NCBI RefSeq assembly: GCF_000003815.2
Contig: NC_049990.1
Coordinates: 2,497,839 to 2,561,838, forward strand
Origin: Branchiostoma floridae
Taxonomy: Eukaryota > Chordata > Leptocardii > Amphioxiformes > Branchiostomatidae
Direction of reading: 5' to 3'
Length of the DNA: 64,000 nucleotides
Each line of letters starts with the position of its first letter. Positions within the stretch are counted from its first letter, which is position 1. Positions 12,101 through 22,190 of the stretch are shown here, piece after piece. The notes below the pieces were generated by a model. It was not told the origin of the DNA and made no database searches. It saw nothing but the letters and a program-made list of their open reading frames with translations. Both the position numbers and the translations under genes were made by a program.

Positions 12101-12791
12101 TTCTCATTTTTTGATATTTCTGTCCCTCCAGTCAGCTGTATTTCCGGCACGTGCGCCTCCCTGCGACCGACGGGAGTTCTGCAGAAGACCACACCGGTGA
12201 CCACCAGCTGCTACACTCCACCTTCAAGAAAAGCGCCACCTACCCGGAAAAGCAGGAAATCATGAAGAGTGCAAGAACAAGGTACGTTTATCTAAATTTG
12301 TTTGTTTCCTTGTTGTGCTTTTATTCCAGTATTAATATGTCTCCTTAACCGAGACGGGGGCCGATACCAACTTCCAAGCTCCTTTGCTGACGTCACACTT
12401 CCGGTCTGGATGTGTGACATAGGCTTTGGTCATTACAACTTGAAAAGCATCAGGTCTAATTGGCCCCTAAACATGAGCGAATTAAAGAATGGGATCAAGC
12501 AGAAGCAACCATAGGAGCGAACTACTATCCGGATGGTACCCAGGCTAGCAAAGTTAGTAGTAGTGGTAGTGATATATAGGATGAACTCTACCATCTCTGA
12601 TCGTATTTTTGTCTTTGCTAATTTTCTCCCGCAGATGTTGGAGCAAAGACAGCCAGTACGGCCTGCTGTCTAGTTACCAGGGCGGGGTGTTCCGGCTGCG
12701 GGCGGGGGACAGGCTCTTCGTACAAGTCAGTAACGTCGCCTTGGTCAGCTTCGAGGAGGCCGCAAGCTACTTCGGAGCCTTCATGATATAG
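6189..12791 (+). CDS. TNF-superfamily ligand A (type II membrane protein, 6 coding exons, 285 aa)
   Basis: Predicted cell-surface cytokine of the TNF superfamily. Coding exons: 6189-6422, 9595-9646, 10207-10329, 11098-11239, 12132-12281, 12635-12791; every boundary is AG/GT and the frame stays open to the TAG. Exon 1 encodes a short cytosolic N-terminus and one hydrophobic segment (about residues 27-50). Exon 3 carries AKPMAHLTG, the first strand of the TNF homology domain. Exon 4 carries the WES..GLAT..NG and VDGLYYVYR motifs. Exon 5 opens with QLYFRH, and exon 6 ends in YFGAFMI, the usual TNF C-terminal strand. SRRRE just before the domain might be a basic processing site, but it is not a full furin consensus. 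TNF ligands act as trimers on TNF receptors; the subfamily is unknown. The ATG in agcacaATGa is the first in frame. It heads a tandem cluster of three. Confidence 0.9.
6443..6558. mobile_element. MITE of the CTCCAAGCAGA family in TNF-A intron 1
   Basis: It starts atctccgagcagatgttg and ends in the inverse, aacatctgcttggagat. It lies 20 bp downstream of the exon 1 splice donor. The interior is not coding. Confidence 0.7.
7161..7290. repeat. GC-rich dispersed repeat with 'cgcggt' words
   Basis: A run of 'tcgcggt', 'ccgcg' and 'accgc' words resembling positions 1-75 of the window. Both copies contain the same 'cgcggtgaag' block and an 'aaaaccg' block. No coding sense. Class unknown. Confidence 0.45.
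8702..8936 (+). mobile_element. Dispersed element ending in an ACCTCC...GGAGGTA hairpin (copy 1)
   Basis: The copy runs from 'accatagcatgtccg' through 'ctgcagtaccaag' and 'cttttccgacccctatccac'-like text to a CA-rich stretch, and ends with the hairpin acctccatttttcacggagg. Related copies are at 17050-17236, 21610-21813, 26097-26360 (minus) and 62467-62722. The layout of non-coding body, internal CA microsatellite and terminal hairpin resembles non-autonomous Helitron/Helentron (HINE-like) elements. That class is my inference. Confidence 0.55.
9712..9905. repeat. CT-rich microsatellite in TNF-A intron 2
   Basis: Imperfect (CT)n with short (CA)n and (TATC)n runs. The Ser/Leu-rich open frames here are low-complexity artefacts. 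Confidence 0.9.
11720..11796. repeat. Perfect 37-bp inverted repeat with 3-nt loop
   Basis: The left arm begins gttactcctcttcg and ends gttggg. The loop is tta, and the right arm is the exact reverse complement ending agaggagtaac. It lies in TNF-A intron 4. It may be a very young foldback sequence or an assembly or cloning artefact. Confidence 0.85.
11927..12028. repeat. (TGAA)n microsatellite
   Basis: About 24 tandem tgaa units in TNF-A intron 4, some 100 bp upstream of exon 5. The minus-strand frame reading IHSF repeats is an artefact. Confidence 0.97.
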
Positions 12792-12959
12792 AAGGAGAGA
12801 GCTACCACTCCTGTAGTACCCTCTACGAGTCGGGCTTTGGCTTTTTACAGTGAGAGACTGGCTAGCATGCCTTCGTAGGACTACAAGAAACCGAGAACAG
12901 TTAGAACTGAAATGCCAACAGAAAAAAAAAACGCATCATAAGTCGACGTCCCCCAAAAG

Positions 12960-13042
12960 TAGCCTCTGCCAGGCCTCACAGGTCGCAGTTAGCCGACCGA
13001 GGAGTTAAGTTTCCAGCCACATGTGGAGTCTGGCAGGGGCTA
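12960..13042. mobile_element. Small TAGCCTC-family MITE with imperfect 9-bp target duplication
   Basis: The termini are tagcctctgccagg and ctggcaggggcta, inverted. Flanks are ccccaaaag (12951-12959) and catcaaaag (13043-13051), a 7/9 match. It is the same family as 3798-4793 and 25294-25482. Confidence 0.7.
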
Positions 13043-13146
13043 CATCAAAAGCCAGACTCGTAAAACCTGCTTAGGAGGCATCTACAACCTTTTCCTGCCA
13101 GGCCAGCTACATACATGTAACGGCTATGGCCTATAGGTCAAAATGA

Positions 13147-13285
13147 GCCAATCAGATACAACCCCGCCTTTGTTGGAGGAACAGTTTGCAGCCAATCACG
13201 TTGCGTCTTGACCCCTCCTGGCTTCGTCATTGGTTGATGACTTCCCCTCCAACAACAGGTGATGAAGTAAGTGTATCTGATTGGC
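13147..13285. mobile_element. Short inverted-repeat (hairpin) element
   Basis: Perfect 14-bp ends, gccaatcagataca and tgtatctgattggc, with further pairing inside (tgttggagg and cctccaaca). No coding potential. Probably a MITE. Confidence 0.55.
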
Positions 13286-13730
13286 TGATGACTACCTAGC
13301 ACTGAACACGTGAACCAGGTAGTGAAAACTATCAACTGTCGAAAGATTATGTCAAGTAAATGGCATAAAATCATGTTGTTTGCAACGGAATTCCTGACAT
13401 GACTATAGATGTCTCGACAAAACAAACTTTAAGAACATGAATATTTCTCTAAGTAGAGGAATGTCAGACAGTATTGGTACATGCCAAGTTTTGTAAAATT
13501 AATGTAAATATGTACATAATAGTAGAATCTTAACAGAACTTAAGCTTTTTAACTCGAGTTAACATTAAGACGAGCATAGTTTTACGTTTTACTTAGTCAA
13601 GACACCCTGTGTATATATTGTACATAAATTTTCCTTATGCTTGTCGTTCAAGTGTTTATAAGTTTCTTTTTGCCAGCTTTTTTTACTTTTGGTACATAGT
13701 AACAAGTTCGCTAAAGCATAACGTTAGACT

Positions 13731-13736
13731 AATAAA
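13731..13736 (+). other. Candidate polyadenylation signal of TNF-A
   Basis: AATAAA 940 bp after the TNF-A stop codon, in AT-rich sequence. It is the best match I noticed in that interval. Without transcripts it stays tentative. Confidence 0.35.
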
Positions 13737-14384
13737 AGTAATTCCGCATATTTTTCAATAATTACAAAATGCTAAGTGTTGTTTTAATGTGTAAAAATTG
13801 TACATGTGCAACTGCTGCTTGGCTGAATAGCTCTACACTGCCAAAGAAATATATGATACACACTTTTCTATCATTCGTGCGGACTGATGGGACCAAATAA
13901 AACACGCTTTACACGGAATCCTGCCATCTGTCGTTACTGTCGCATCATGACAATAATGGTTTATCGCTTCCTAGTTACCTTCACAAAAACAATTAATAGA
14001 AATATGTTCAAGCCGGTCACCTGCCCAAAACGGTCACTTTTGTCCGGTCCCCAGGCGACCGCCTTGAGCAGGTTTCACTAGTATTTTTATGTCGAACAGC
14101 ATAAGCGAAGAGGCCATGGATGAATTGTCATAAAATATGAAATGATTAGATTGTATAGATCCCCCAGTTGCTTTCCTTGGTACTGCAACAGAACTCCCGT
14201 TTTTTATATCCCGTGTCTTGTAAACGTGATCACGATCTTCTCATGGTAGATAGTTCATGTTTTATTATATCTAGTAACGAAAATGCAACTACTTCATTCA
14301 TTCACGAGCAGTTGAAATTGAAACGGACATTCCGGCATACCTGATGAATAAACAATACCCGCGTTCTGTTTAACCATTCAGGTA

Positions 14385-14574
14385 ATACCCCCCTCACATT
14401 AGGCGCGATTCGATCGGACGACGAGTCTGCGAGCTCTAATTTACGAGGAGGAATGACCATGATTCCGACGAAGAAATGGCAGAGTTCCCACTTCCCGAAA
14501 GGGTCATGCCTCCTCGTAATTTAGAGCTCGCAGACTCGTCGTCCGATCGAATCGCGCCTAATGTGAGGGGGTAT
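14385..14574. mobile_element. Foldback MITE with about 74-bp arms
   Basis: The arms at 14385-14458 and 14502-14574 are almost exact reverse complements (shared outer text taccccctcacattaggcg; inner text gaggagg.atgacc) with a loop of about 43 bp. No coding potential. High arm identity implies a young insertion. Confidence 0.85.
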
Positions 14575-15855
14575 ATGTAACATAAATATAGATGGTTGCT
14601 ACTTCAATGGTATACATTCGTGAATGTATATGATTTGTCGAATTGATGTCAGACACTTTTCTTTTGAATCCCTGGTTAATACGTTTTGGTAAAGAGTTCA
14701 GCTGGAAATCAGTTGTCGCAATTGAAGGTACCTCCAGAAAGATCCATAAACAGATAAACTGACATTTGTTTCCTCATTTTCGCGACTTCAGGTTCTGATA
14801 TTTAGTTTAGCGGCACGACTTCTGCTCACAGTACCATGAAAAGGAAGTAGGTCCTCTGCAAAAATCCTCGCACCACTGAGCACAATGCCACACCAGTAAG
14901 GCCACTCGGGTTGAAATGAGTACCTGACTTCGGTTAGGGCCATCCCTTAGATAGGACGTTAAATGAAGGTAACGTGTTTGAGGAGAGCCACACCTCGAAT
15001 CATCAAAGCGTCACTGCAGAGGTCTTATTTGTTATCAAGTTAAGGTTCGACTGGCGAGAAAAAAACAAACACTCCGCTATGTGCAATACTACACGCCTTG
15101 CCACAAGTCAACAGAGGACTGTCGCACAACAAACTTCTGTTTTCTGTTCGGTGACTTTGACACAGCAAGTTATCCAGCGATACTAAGTAGTGTTAAACAG
15201 TGTGTAATGATTATAAATTAGATATTGAGACATAGTAGCATTCTTCAGTTGCTGCGAGTTCCCGCCATTAGGTTAACCATTGTGAGGAACATAAGAATGA
15301 GAAGCAACGACACCTGAAAGCGATAGGGGAATCACCTTCTATATATAGCTATGACGTCTCCCTAGAAACGACCAATAGGATTAAAGTTGCCCATAGAAGG
15401 GTTAGATTACCGAGAAGGGAAATGTTGAACGTTTCGTTGATAGCAGTGAAAGATGGCGGCTAAGTGTTTATTCCACTTGAAGGCAATTTTTCACTTGAAA
15501 AGAAACCTTACGAAGACACAATGCTTCACATGTAAGTCCCTAGCGTCCCATACCACGCAAAATTAATAAAGATAAGGCATAAAATATCGAACAAAAAGAA
15601 AACAAGCTCAGAGTTGTGGACAAAACAAATTACATCACTTACCAGCTACCATGACAAGGGGGAACCCCCTTACCTGTCATTTGTTTGTAATTCTGCATTG
15701 GCCAATAGTAAAACCTTTACCTTCTATGGTAGCTTGGGGTCTGTTGTCAAAAACAAAGCTAAAATGCTTTAGAAGCGCGGTAGTGGTTAACGGTCATTTA
15801 ATGCAGTTGCACTTTCGCTAAGGAATGTTTCGCTGTGGAAACTATCTTACCGCAG

Positions 15856-18800
15856 ATACCTGGCTTCACTTGCTGTACTGGCATAAGAACTGTGTAGACC
15901 ATGGGAGGGGTGGATCCCTACACAAACCTGAAACATGCCGACCTGACGGAGCTCAAGACTAAACTATCCCTCCTCTCCGCAGCGGTGGTGTTGTTGGTTG
16001 TTGTTGTGGTGGGTTTGCTGGTGGCGCTGGTCTGTGTGACGGTGTTTCTTACAGAGAAGGTACAAGATGTACAGGAAGTGACCGAGGAGTTAGGCTTACC
16101 TGAAGGAAGTGTGTTCAAGGGCGAACCGGGTAAGGGGAAGACAAGCATCGCGGCGTATGTCACTGGGGTAAGGCACTTCTTTTTACACAGCTATATTACA
16201 TAGCAGAATAGTATGTTATTTGCCAAATATACATACAGTCATGAGTAAAATACTTGTGTTGTGTATAAAGAACATTTATTATCCTGCCACTGCCACACAT
16301 TTGTAGATGGGCATGTTGTAATATCTCTGACAGTCGTATGCAGGGAACAATGTGTTGGCGATATAGTCAGCCCCTCCTTTGAGTAGCAGATCTTCCATAT
16401 CTGTTAATTCCAAAAACGATACATGCTACAAAACCGCGACCATTTGAAGGAAACAGGCCCTGTGTCAGCAAGTTGGCAACCTTCTCTGACACCCAGATAA
16501 GGTTCAAAACACTTTCATTTTCGGGAGGTGTTTTTCAAAACGCGTCCCGTGCAAGGCATGCTTTAGGCTATGTCATTATGTTATTGAAGTGTGTGACCAC
16601 GAAGTAAAATGGGGAAGTCATGCTTGACATAAAAGGTATACCATGTGGTACTGGCTAACAATCTTACATTATATCTATCGGTCTATCGGTCGGCCGCAAG
16701 GCGGGCGACTGCAAGTCTCCACTGTTTCTTGTCGGCAGCCAGGGTTTTGATCTGCCCCGGTGTGAGTAGGCCGCTTTCGTCCCATTAGTGGTTAACTAAT
16801 CAATATTTGCGGTCGCGGTTAGTTCCTCTTTTGTTTGTGACACGGTTTCTGTCAAAACAATGCGGTGAATGGAATTGTAAAACATCAGTACTTGACATAG
16901 GCGCTATACATGTAACGTTAGGTATGTTGACTTGGGTAACCAAATAAGGTTTTAGTCTGATTGATTGTTTTCGCGCGGTGTTAAGTTGCCATTATTTATT
17001 CATTGGGGCTCTTTGAGCGGAGTTTCGTGTCTGGACCTGTTGCAGTGGCGCAGTCAGTAAAAGTAAAGCCACAACAAGGCCCTCAGTCGACCTTGACCTT
17101 CGTTTTCCCCAAGCCTACCCACGAACCAAATATCATTATAATCCATCCATAGCTCAGTCTACTGACAAAGTATGCGAAAACACAAATACACACAGAACAG
17201 TACCTCCAGTGGACTATAAACCTCCTTCACGAAAGTAAAAGTCGCTGTAGGTGTGCTACGTATACATACTCGTGTCATAGGCATGGCAGTTGTGTTCATG
17301 TTTACCTACATGGAAGGAAAGTAAACATTGTTACGTAGACCCCCTTCATGGAATAAAATGCGCTCTTGGGAGGCCACTAGTGCCCCAGGCATTTAAGTTA
17401 TGTTCATGTTTACCTTTTCACGGAAGGGAAACGTACCGCTGTGCTCCGTTTCTTCTTCCTCTTCTCCAAACTTCGAGAAAAACAACAACATCGATATCTC
17501 CTAAGTAATGAGCTTGGAATAACTTGGGATCATTACAGCTGGTAGGTCGGTGCCTGCGACACTGTATCTTTGGTATTCTAACAAATATCTATACTATAAT
17601 GATTTTATGGAACATGGGCGCAAATGACATTTTAAGCACAAAATCGAACTTAAGAACCACTTTCGACTTTTAAAACCGGGCCGGGGTCACTAGATAATTA
17701 ATAACTTTGGAACACACCATACGGTCATATAGATATTCTGTACTCAAATGATGCTTTATATATGATATATATCACATGTAAACATTCTGCATATTTTTCC
17801 ATTCTTTCCAACTACAGATCATTAAACAGGTACTGGGGAACCACACTAACGATGATAAAGGTATGTGCATGCGTTTTCATGGCGCTTCAAAATGTTAGAA
17901 AATGTTGTTTCTACAGACTGTAATTCCATATTGTAACACATTTGTATTTTAGGAAGGACAGTGTGAGTGATGTCTTTGCCTGGTATGATAGTCGTGTACA
18001 AGTGAATTAGGGTTTAGGAAATTATCAAACATATTAGAGATATCATTGGATATGTAGGTAAACGTGAATATACTGATCTGTCAAGTTCCAAGCCAACTGT
18101 TGATCTAAAGTGACACGAATCGGAGTTGAAGAGCTTTTAATGCACAGACCCGGATCGGGATCTCTACCGGCAGACTGGACGCGATTGCAATGTCTGCCCT
18201 GACCTCTGTATTCAAACCTTTCGGTTTAGTTATCCAACATGGAGGACAATTCTTACCTTATCATCACATGAGTGCAAACACCCTAAAGAAAAAGAACTAA
18301 ACTAAATTATATATATATTACAAATGAAACGAAAGTAGCTCTTGGTTAAATGGACATTTTTTTAATCAACAGATAAAGAAGACACGGGAGAGTTTCTCCT
18401 ACAGGGACCGTTCTACCGTAAAGACGGGGAGGAGGAGCAGACCTTCCTGGCCAAGCCGATGGCTCACCTCACAGGATCAACTCTGAACCGTCCCCAGCCC
18501 TTGGGTATCTAACTACTCATATGATCAATCCCATAATCAATCAATCAATCTTTGTATCTCCTCGTATGTTTGTCCAATAGCATCAACATCTAGAAAGGCC
18601 GACATTCGCTCTTGAGCAAATAAAGCATATTTCAATCCATCTCTATCCAAATACAGAAGTGTACTGTTTCATATCAGCCTTTTGGTTTTGCAAATCTTGA
18701 CCTATCCTTAAACACCAAACAAAATGGATTTTTAAAACGTTTCAATCCTAATACCAGAATGTACACCTTCCGGAACACGATTATCTATGCAAAGGGCTGG

Positions 18801-21039
18801 CACATTCCCAGTGCTAGCTAAATAAAGCCAATCATGTACCAAATTCCTAAATACCAACGTTCTATTCGACGAATGTCGGGACGTAACCCCATTCTTATAG
18901 ATAAGTGTGGTGGGTTCTTTAACGTTTTCGATGCAAGGCTCTCCTCAAACACGGGCGTTTTCCCAATTTACGTCCCATACAAAGACTATCATTCTCCTAC
19001 GCAGAGGGGAACAAAGTCGTCTCAAAATTGCTTTGTACCATGGGTCACAGATCCATTTCTGTTGTGGGAGCATGAAGACCATATACATCAGCATAGATAG
19101 GAGTTATCGGTTGGTGAACACAAGAGCATTTCTTTAACGATATCGTTGTTCTATTCCAGGCCATGGCCACTCGAACCACAGCACCTTACGTGTGAGGCAC
19201 TGGGAATCGAACCAGGGACTGGCGACCCTGGCGAACGGGATGAAGTACCGAGACGGCTACATCAAAGTACCGCAGGACGGACTGTACTATGTCTACAGGT
19301 AACCTATCAAATGCACGTTTTCAGTGGCGTCAAGTGGCTGAGAGGCTAGGCTAGCTGGCATTAGATCGAGAGGTCGGGGGTTCGATTCCTGGTTGCGTTG
19401 TGTCCTTCAGAAAGGCACTTCAAACAACTTTCATTACCTAATACTCAAGACAAGATTTGAAATCAGTTGTTTTAGCCTGAGCGCCAGCTTCAGTAGTTAC
19501 CACCAGCTCGATCCTTTCTGACACGAAAGGATTAGGTGGCCAGTGGCTTTTTCTGCCATTTCTCTACAACTAAGTTGGATAGCCCTTATCGCATTGCAGA
19601 ACGATCTAACTTGATTTGTTAGGCTGTATAAAAAAAAAATACAGACAGGGCAACTCAACTAGCCGGCTTGAATATGTGGATATGTGGCGTTATTGGATGC
19701 ATCTATGAAAGAGCTGACTAGGTTACAAATGTGAATTTGCCTTTAAACATCCAAATTTAAACATCAGATTACGTTTATGTTGACGTTTATCTAATATCTG
19801 GGTTTCTAGTCGGCTGTATTTCCGGTACACGAGAAACAGCAAGAATTGGGCGATGTAGTAGTAATTGGTTTATTAACAAAACATGTGCCTGTGCCAGTTT
19901 GGTCCCTTTTCTGTTACTTACTTACAAACTATCTTTTGCACCATTTCATACTCGTCATTATGTTAGCTTGCGTGGCCAGCTTTAAAAAAAATCATTTCTT
20001 GTTTTACCTGATGTCCGGTAAATGTGCTAAATGAATAACATGTATTTCAAGAGGGTTCATTATGAATGCGCCCATGATATGTAAAACACGTATTTTGGCA
20101 TTACTTTCAATACAGTGAATAACTTATGAATGAGACCTTACCTGTGTGTTCTCAGTCAGCTGTATTTCCGGTACATGAGAGACAGCAAAGAGTCCCGCTC
20201 AACAGACAACCATCAACTGCTGCATTACACGTACAAGAAAAGCGCCACCTACCGGGACAAGCAGGAGGTCATGAAAAGTGCCCGGACAAAGTAAGTGCCA
20301 CTGCCAGTTCTATGGCCGCACCTGGGACAATTTGTATTGGGGTTAAGGGCACAACCCGCCGTACGTGCAAATACGTGCTGTCTACTTGCCAAAACGTGGG
20401 CAATCTTTTGGGATCCGTACTGGTAAGTACCGCCTCCGTACGAACTCGTAGGGATCCCGACGGATTTTGGAGCACGCAGACACGCCGTAGAACTTTATGT
20501 GCAGGCAAAACTTTGTGTGCCACCGGGCTGCGAATTGGCACAACACCCCCCCCCCCCCCCCCGTACGTGCCAGTACGGGCGACGCGCCTGCCCTGTACAG
20601 CCTGAACGTTTTCAGAAACACGTGGCGGACGTGGCCTCTCAAAACACGTACGGACAAATTGCACGTATGGTGGGTTGTGCCCTTAGCTTTAGCGCCGAAT
20701 GGCAGCCTCTCCAGACCCTTGATTTTAGCCCCGCCTATTGTAAGCTCCTCACAATTCAGCCCCTAGCTGTGAAGAGAGAGTAGTCGGCCCACAGAGTAAC
20801 ACTAAGAACATGCAGATAGGCCTACCCAACGCGCCAGAGACTCTTACAACAGTAAAGTCTGTGTGTGTGTGTGTTTTTTCAGATGTTGGAGTAAGCGTAG
20901 CCAGTACGGTCTGCTGTCGAGTTACCAGGGCGGGGTGTTCCGGCTGCGGGCGGGGGACAGACTCTTCGTGCAAGTCAGTAACGTCGCCATGGTCAGCTTC
21001 GAGGAGGCCGCAAGCTACTTCGGAGCCTTCATGATATAG
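15856..21039 (+). CDS. TNF-superfamily ligand B (type II membrane protein, 6 coding exons, 290 aa)
   Basis: Second TNF-like ligand. Coding exons: 15901-16167, 17818-17860, 18373-18504, 19160-19298, 20156-20290, 20883-21039, with phases 0,1,1,2,2 as in genes A and C. The span starts at 15856 because a 5' UTR segment follows an acceptor there (cgcag). An in-frame TAG lies just before accATGg, which fixes the start. Residues about 24-50 form a very hydrophobic Val/Leu-rich anchor. TNF motifs: AKPMAHLTG (exon 3), WESNQGLATLANG and QDGLYYVYR (exon 4), QLYFRY (exon 5), SYFGAFMI at the C-terminus (exon 6). The last exon encodes the same peptide as that of gene C. Intron 4 also contains a broken exon-5 copy. 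No typical furin site is seen before the domain, so a membrane-bound form is possible. Confidence 0.9.
17050..17236 (+). mobile_element. Hairpin-ended dispersed element (degenerate copy) in TNF-B intron 1
   Basis: It shares 'cttgaccttcgttttcc', 'accaaatatcattat' and 'atccatccatag' text, then a CA-rich part and 'acctccagtgg', with the copies at 8702-8936 and 62467-62722. The final hairpin is degraded. Confidence 0.45.
19328..19640 (+). mobile_element. tRNA-derived SINE-like copy in TNF-B intron 4
   Basis: A B-box-like block (gaggtcgggggttcgattcc, 19369-19388) follows a weaker A-box-like 'tggctgagaggctag'. After it comes 'gtgtccttcagaaaggcactt', matching 'gtgcccttgggaaaggcactt' in the SINE at 44168, and an A-rich tail near 19630. 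Confidence 0.55.
19810..19858 (+). pseudogene. Truncated extra copy of TNF exon 5
   Basis: After a good acceptor (ttctag) the sequence reads in frame RLYFRYTRNSKNWAM and then TAG. It matches the first part of the true exon 5 (QLYFRYMRDSKES...), about 350 bp downstream. The conserved downstream half is missing. If spliced in, it would end the ligand inside the TNF domain. Confidence 0.75.
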
Positions 21040-21734
21040 AACGCCTGGCGCCATGTTGGTGTCCCTATTTGCATTTGAGTGTGTTACACCGATGGGCGTT
21101 AAAGCAGTTGTACAGAAACCCGCATACGGAAGCTGGTGTGTTACGCCGAAAGTGGGTTATACCTGTCATACAGATACAGATCTCGACGCTGGTGTGCAAC
21201 GCCGAAGGGCGATTTTACCTGTTTTATACAGCTAGATAAACAGATAGAGGGGCATCGTCGGTTCTTTAAAATTCCCAGTGACCAGAGGTTTTGTCCTACT
21301 GCATGAATGAGATTGAAGATGAGTTTGACTTTATCATGGATGGTTCACAATTTGATGATACAAGTGTAAGCGCACAAAGCTGTTCACGTTTCTTGCTATT
21401 TCTTCAAAAGTATTAGTTCATTCCATCCTACAGATAAAATACATTCTAGGAGGGGATATCCTAACTTTGTACAAATAGGTATTTTTATTCTATGTATATT
21501 CGATGCAATTTGGAACCTAGTAACTTATTAGTCTATTCCCCCAGGTAGCCATCCTTGGCTGTACACATTTACGTGTTTCAGCCAAACCAATAAATATATA
21601 GATAAACGACATATCAAAAACGGAAGTTCTGATGCAGTACCTTACAAAGCCACCAGAGGCCATTATCGAACTTCACTTTCCGACCCCTACCCACCTACCA
21701 AATATCCTTTTGAGCACACTATTCAAAGACAGAC

Positions 21735-21765
<31 letters not shown>

Positions 21766-22190
21766 GACAAACACGCCAAAAACATGACTAAAAACCCTTT
21801 TTGGCGAAGGTAACAAGTAAGAAAATTATGTCCGACACGAGCTAAATACATTAATTTACTCAAAAACAGAATAATAAGAGAATGCTTTATCTACAATATT
21901 GTCGTGCTGTTGTTTCCAAGATAATGTATTCTTCGTGCACGAGGCCGAGTTTCAAATGGCGTCCACCAAATGTGAAAACAACGAAAGTGAAAGTGACGTC
22001 AGGGGAATCCCCCTTTCTTACGTCGGTGATTGGACAAGCGAGCGTCGCTCCAGGTAAGGTCTGAGCAAAGGTGTTCTTTTGTCGCGAACCACGCCGCGGG
22101 CGGGCAACTTTTCCCAACCGTCGGTTAGCTTACGTTTCTTTCTCCTCTTTCCCCTTAAAATGCGCCTTACTTTGAACCACCTTTCTACAG
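21040..22190. other. Intergenic region between TNF genes B and C
   Basis: The first 200 bp are probably 3' UTR. 'ccatgttggtgtccctattt' at 21051-21070 recurs after gene C near 26862, so this flank was duplicated with the genes. An element copy lies at 21610-21813, including a (CA)n run at 21735-21762. Nothing else is supported. Confidence 0.55.
21610..21813 (+). mobile_element. Hairpin-ended dispersed element (degenerate copy) with (CA)n
   Basis: It shares 'ggaagttctgatgcagtacc', 'cttcactttccgacccctac' and 'cacctaccaaatat' with the other copies. A pure (CA) run follows at 21735-21762, then a decayed terminal hairpin (aaccctttttggcgaaggtaa). Confidence 0.5.

Larger units (their letters stand above)
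12792..15855. other. Intergenic region between TNF genes A and B
   Basis: No gene seen. The first 950 bp probably include the TNF-A 3' UTR, with an AATAAA at 13731. Inverted-repeat elements sit at 12960-13042, 13147-13285 and 14385-14574. The rest is AT-rich and has no supported feature. Confidence 0.6.

Noticed and set aside
20126-20783. Overlapping frames of 90-160 codons in TNF-B intron 5
   Set aside because: They begin inside exon 5 in the wrong frame or run through a poly-C tract. The true exon has clear splice sites and TNF motifs.
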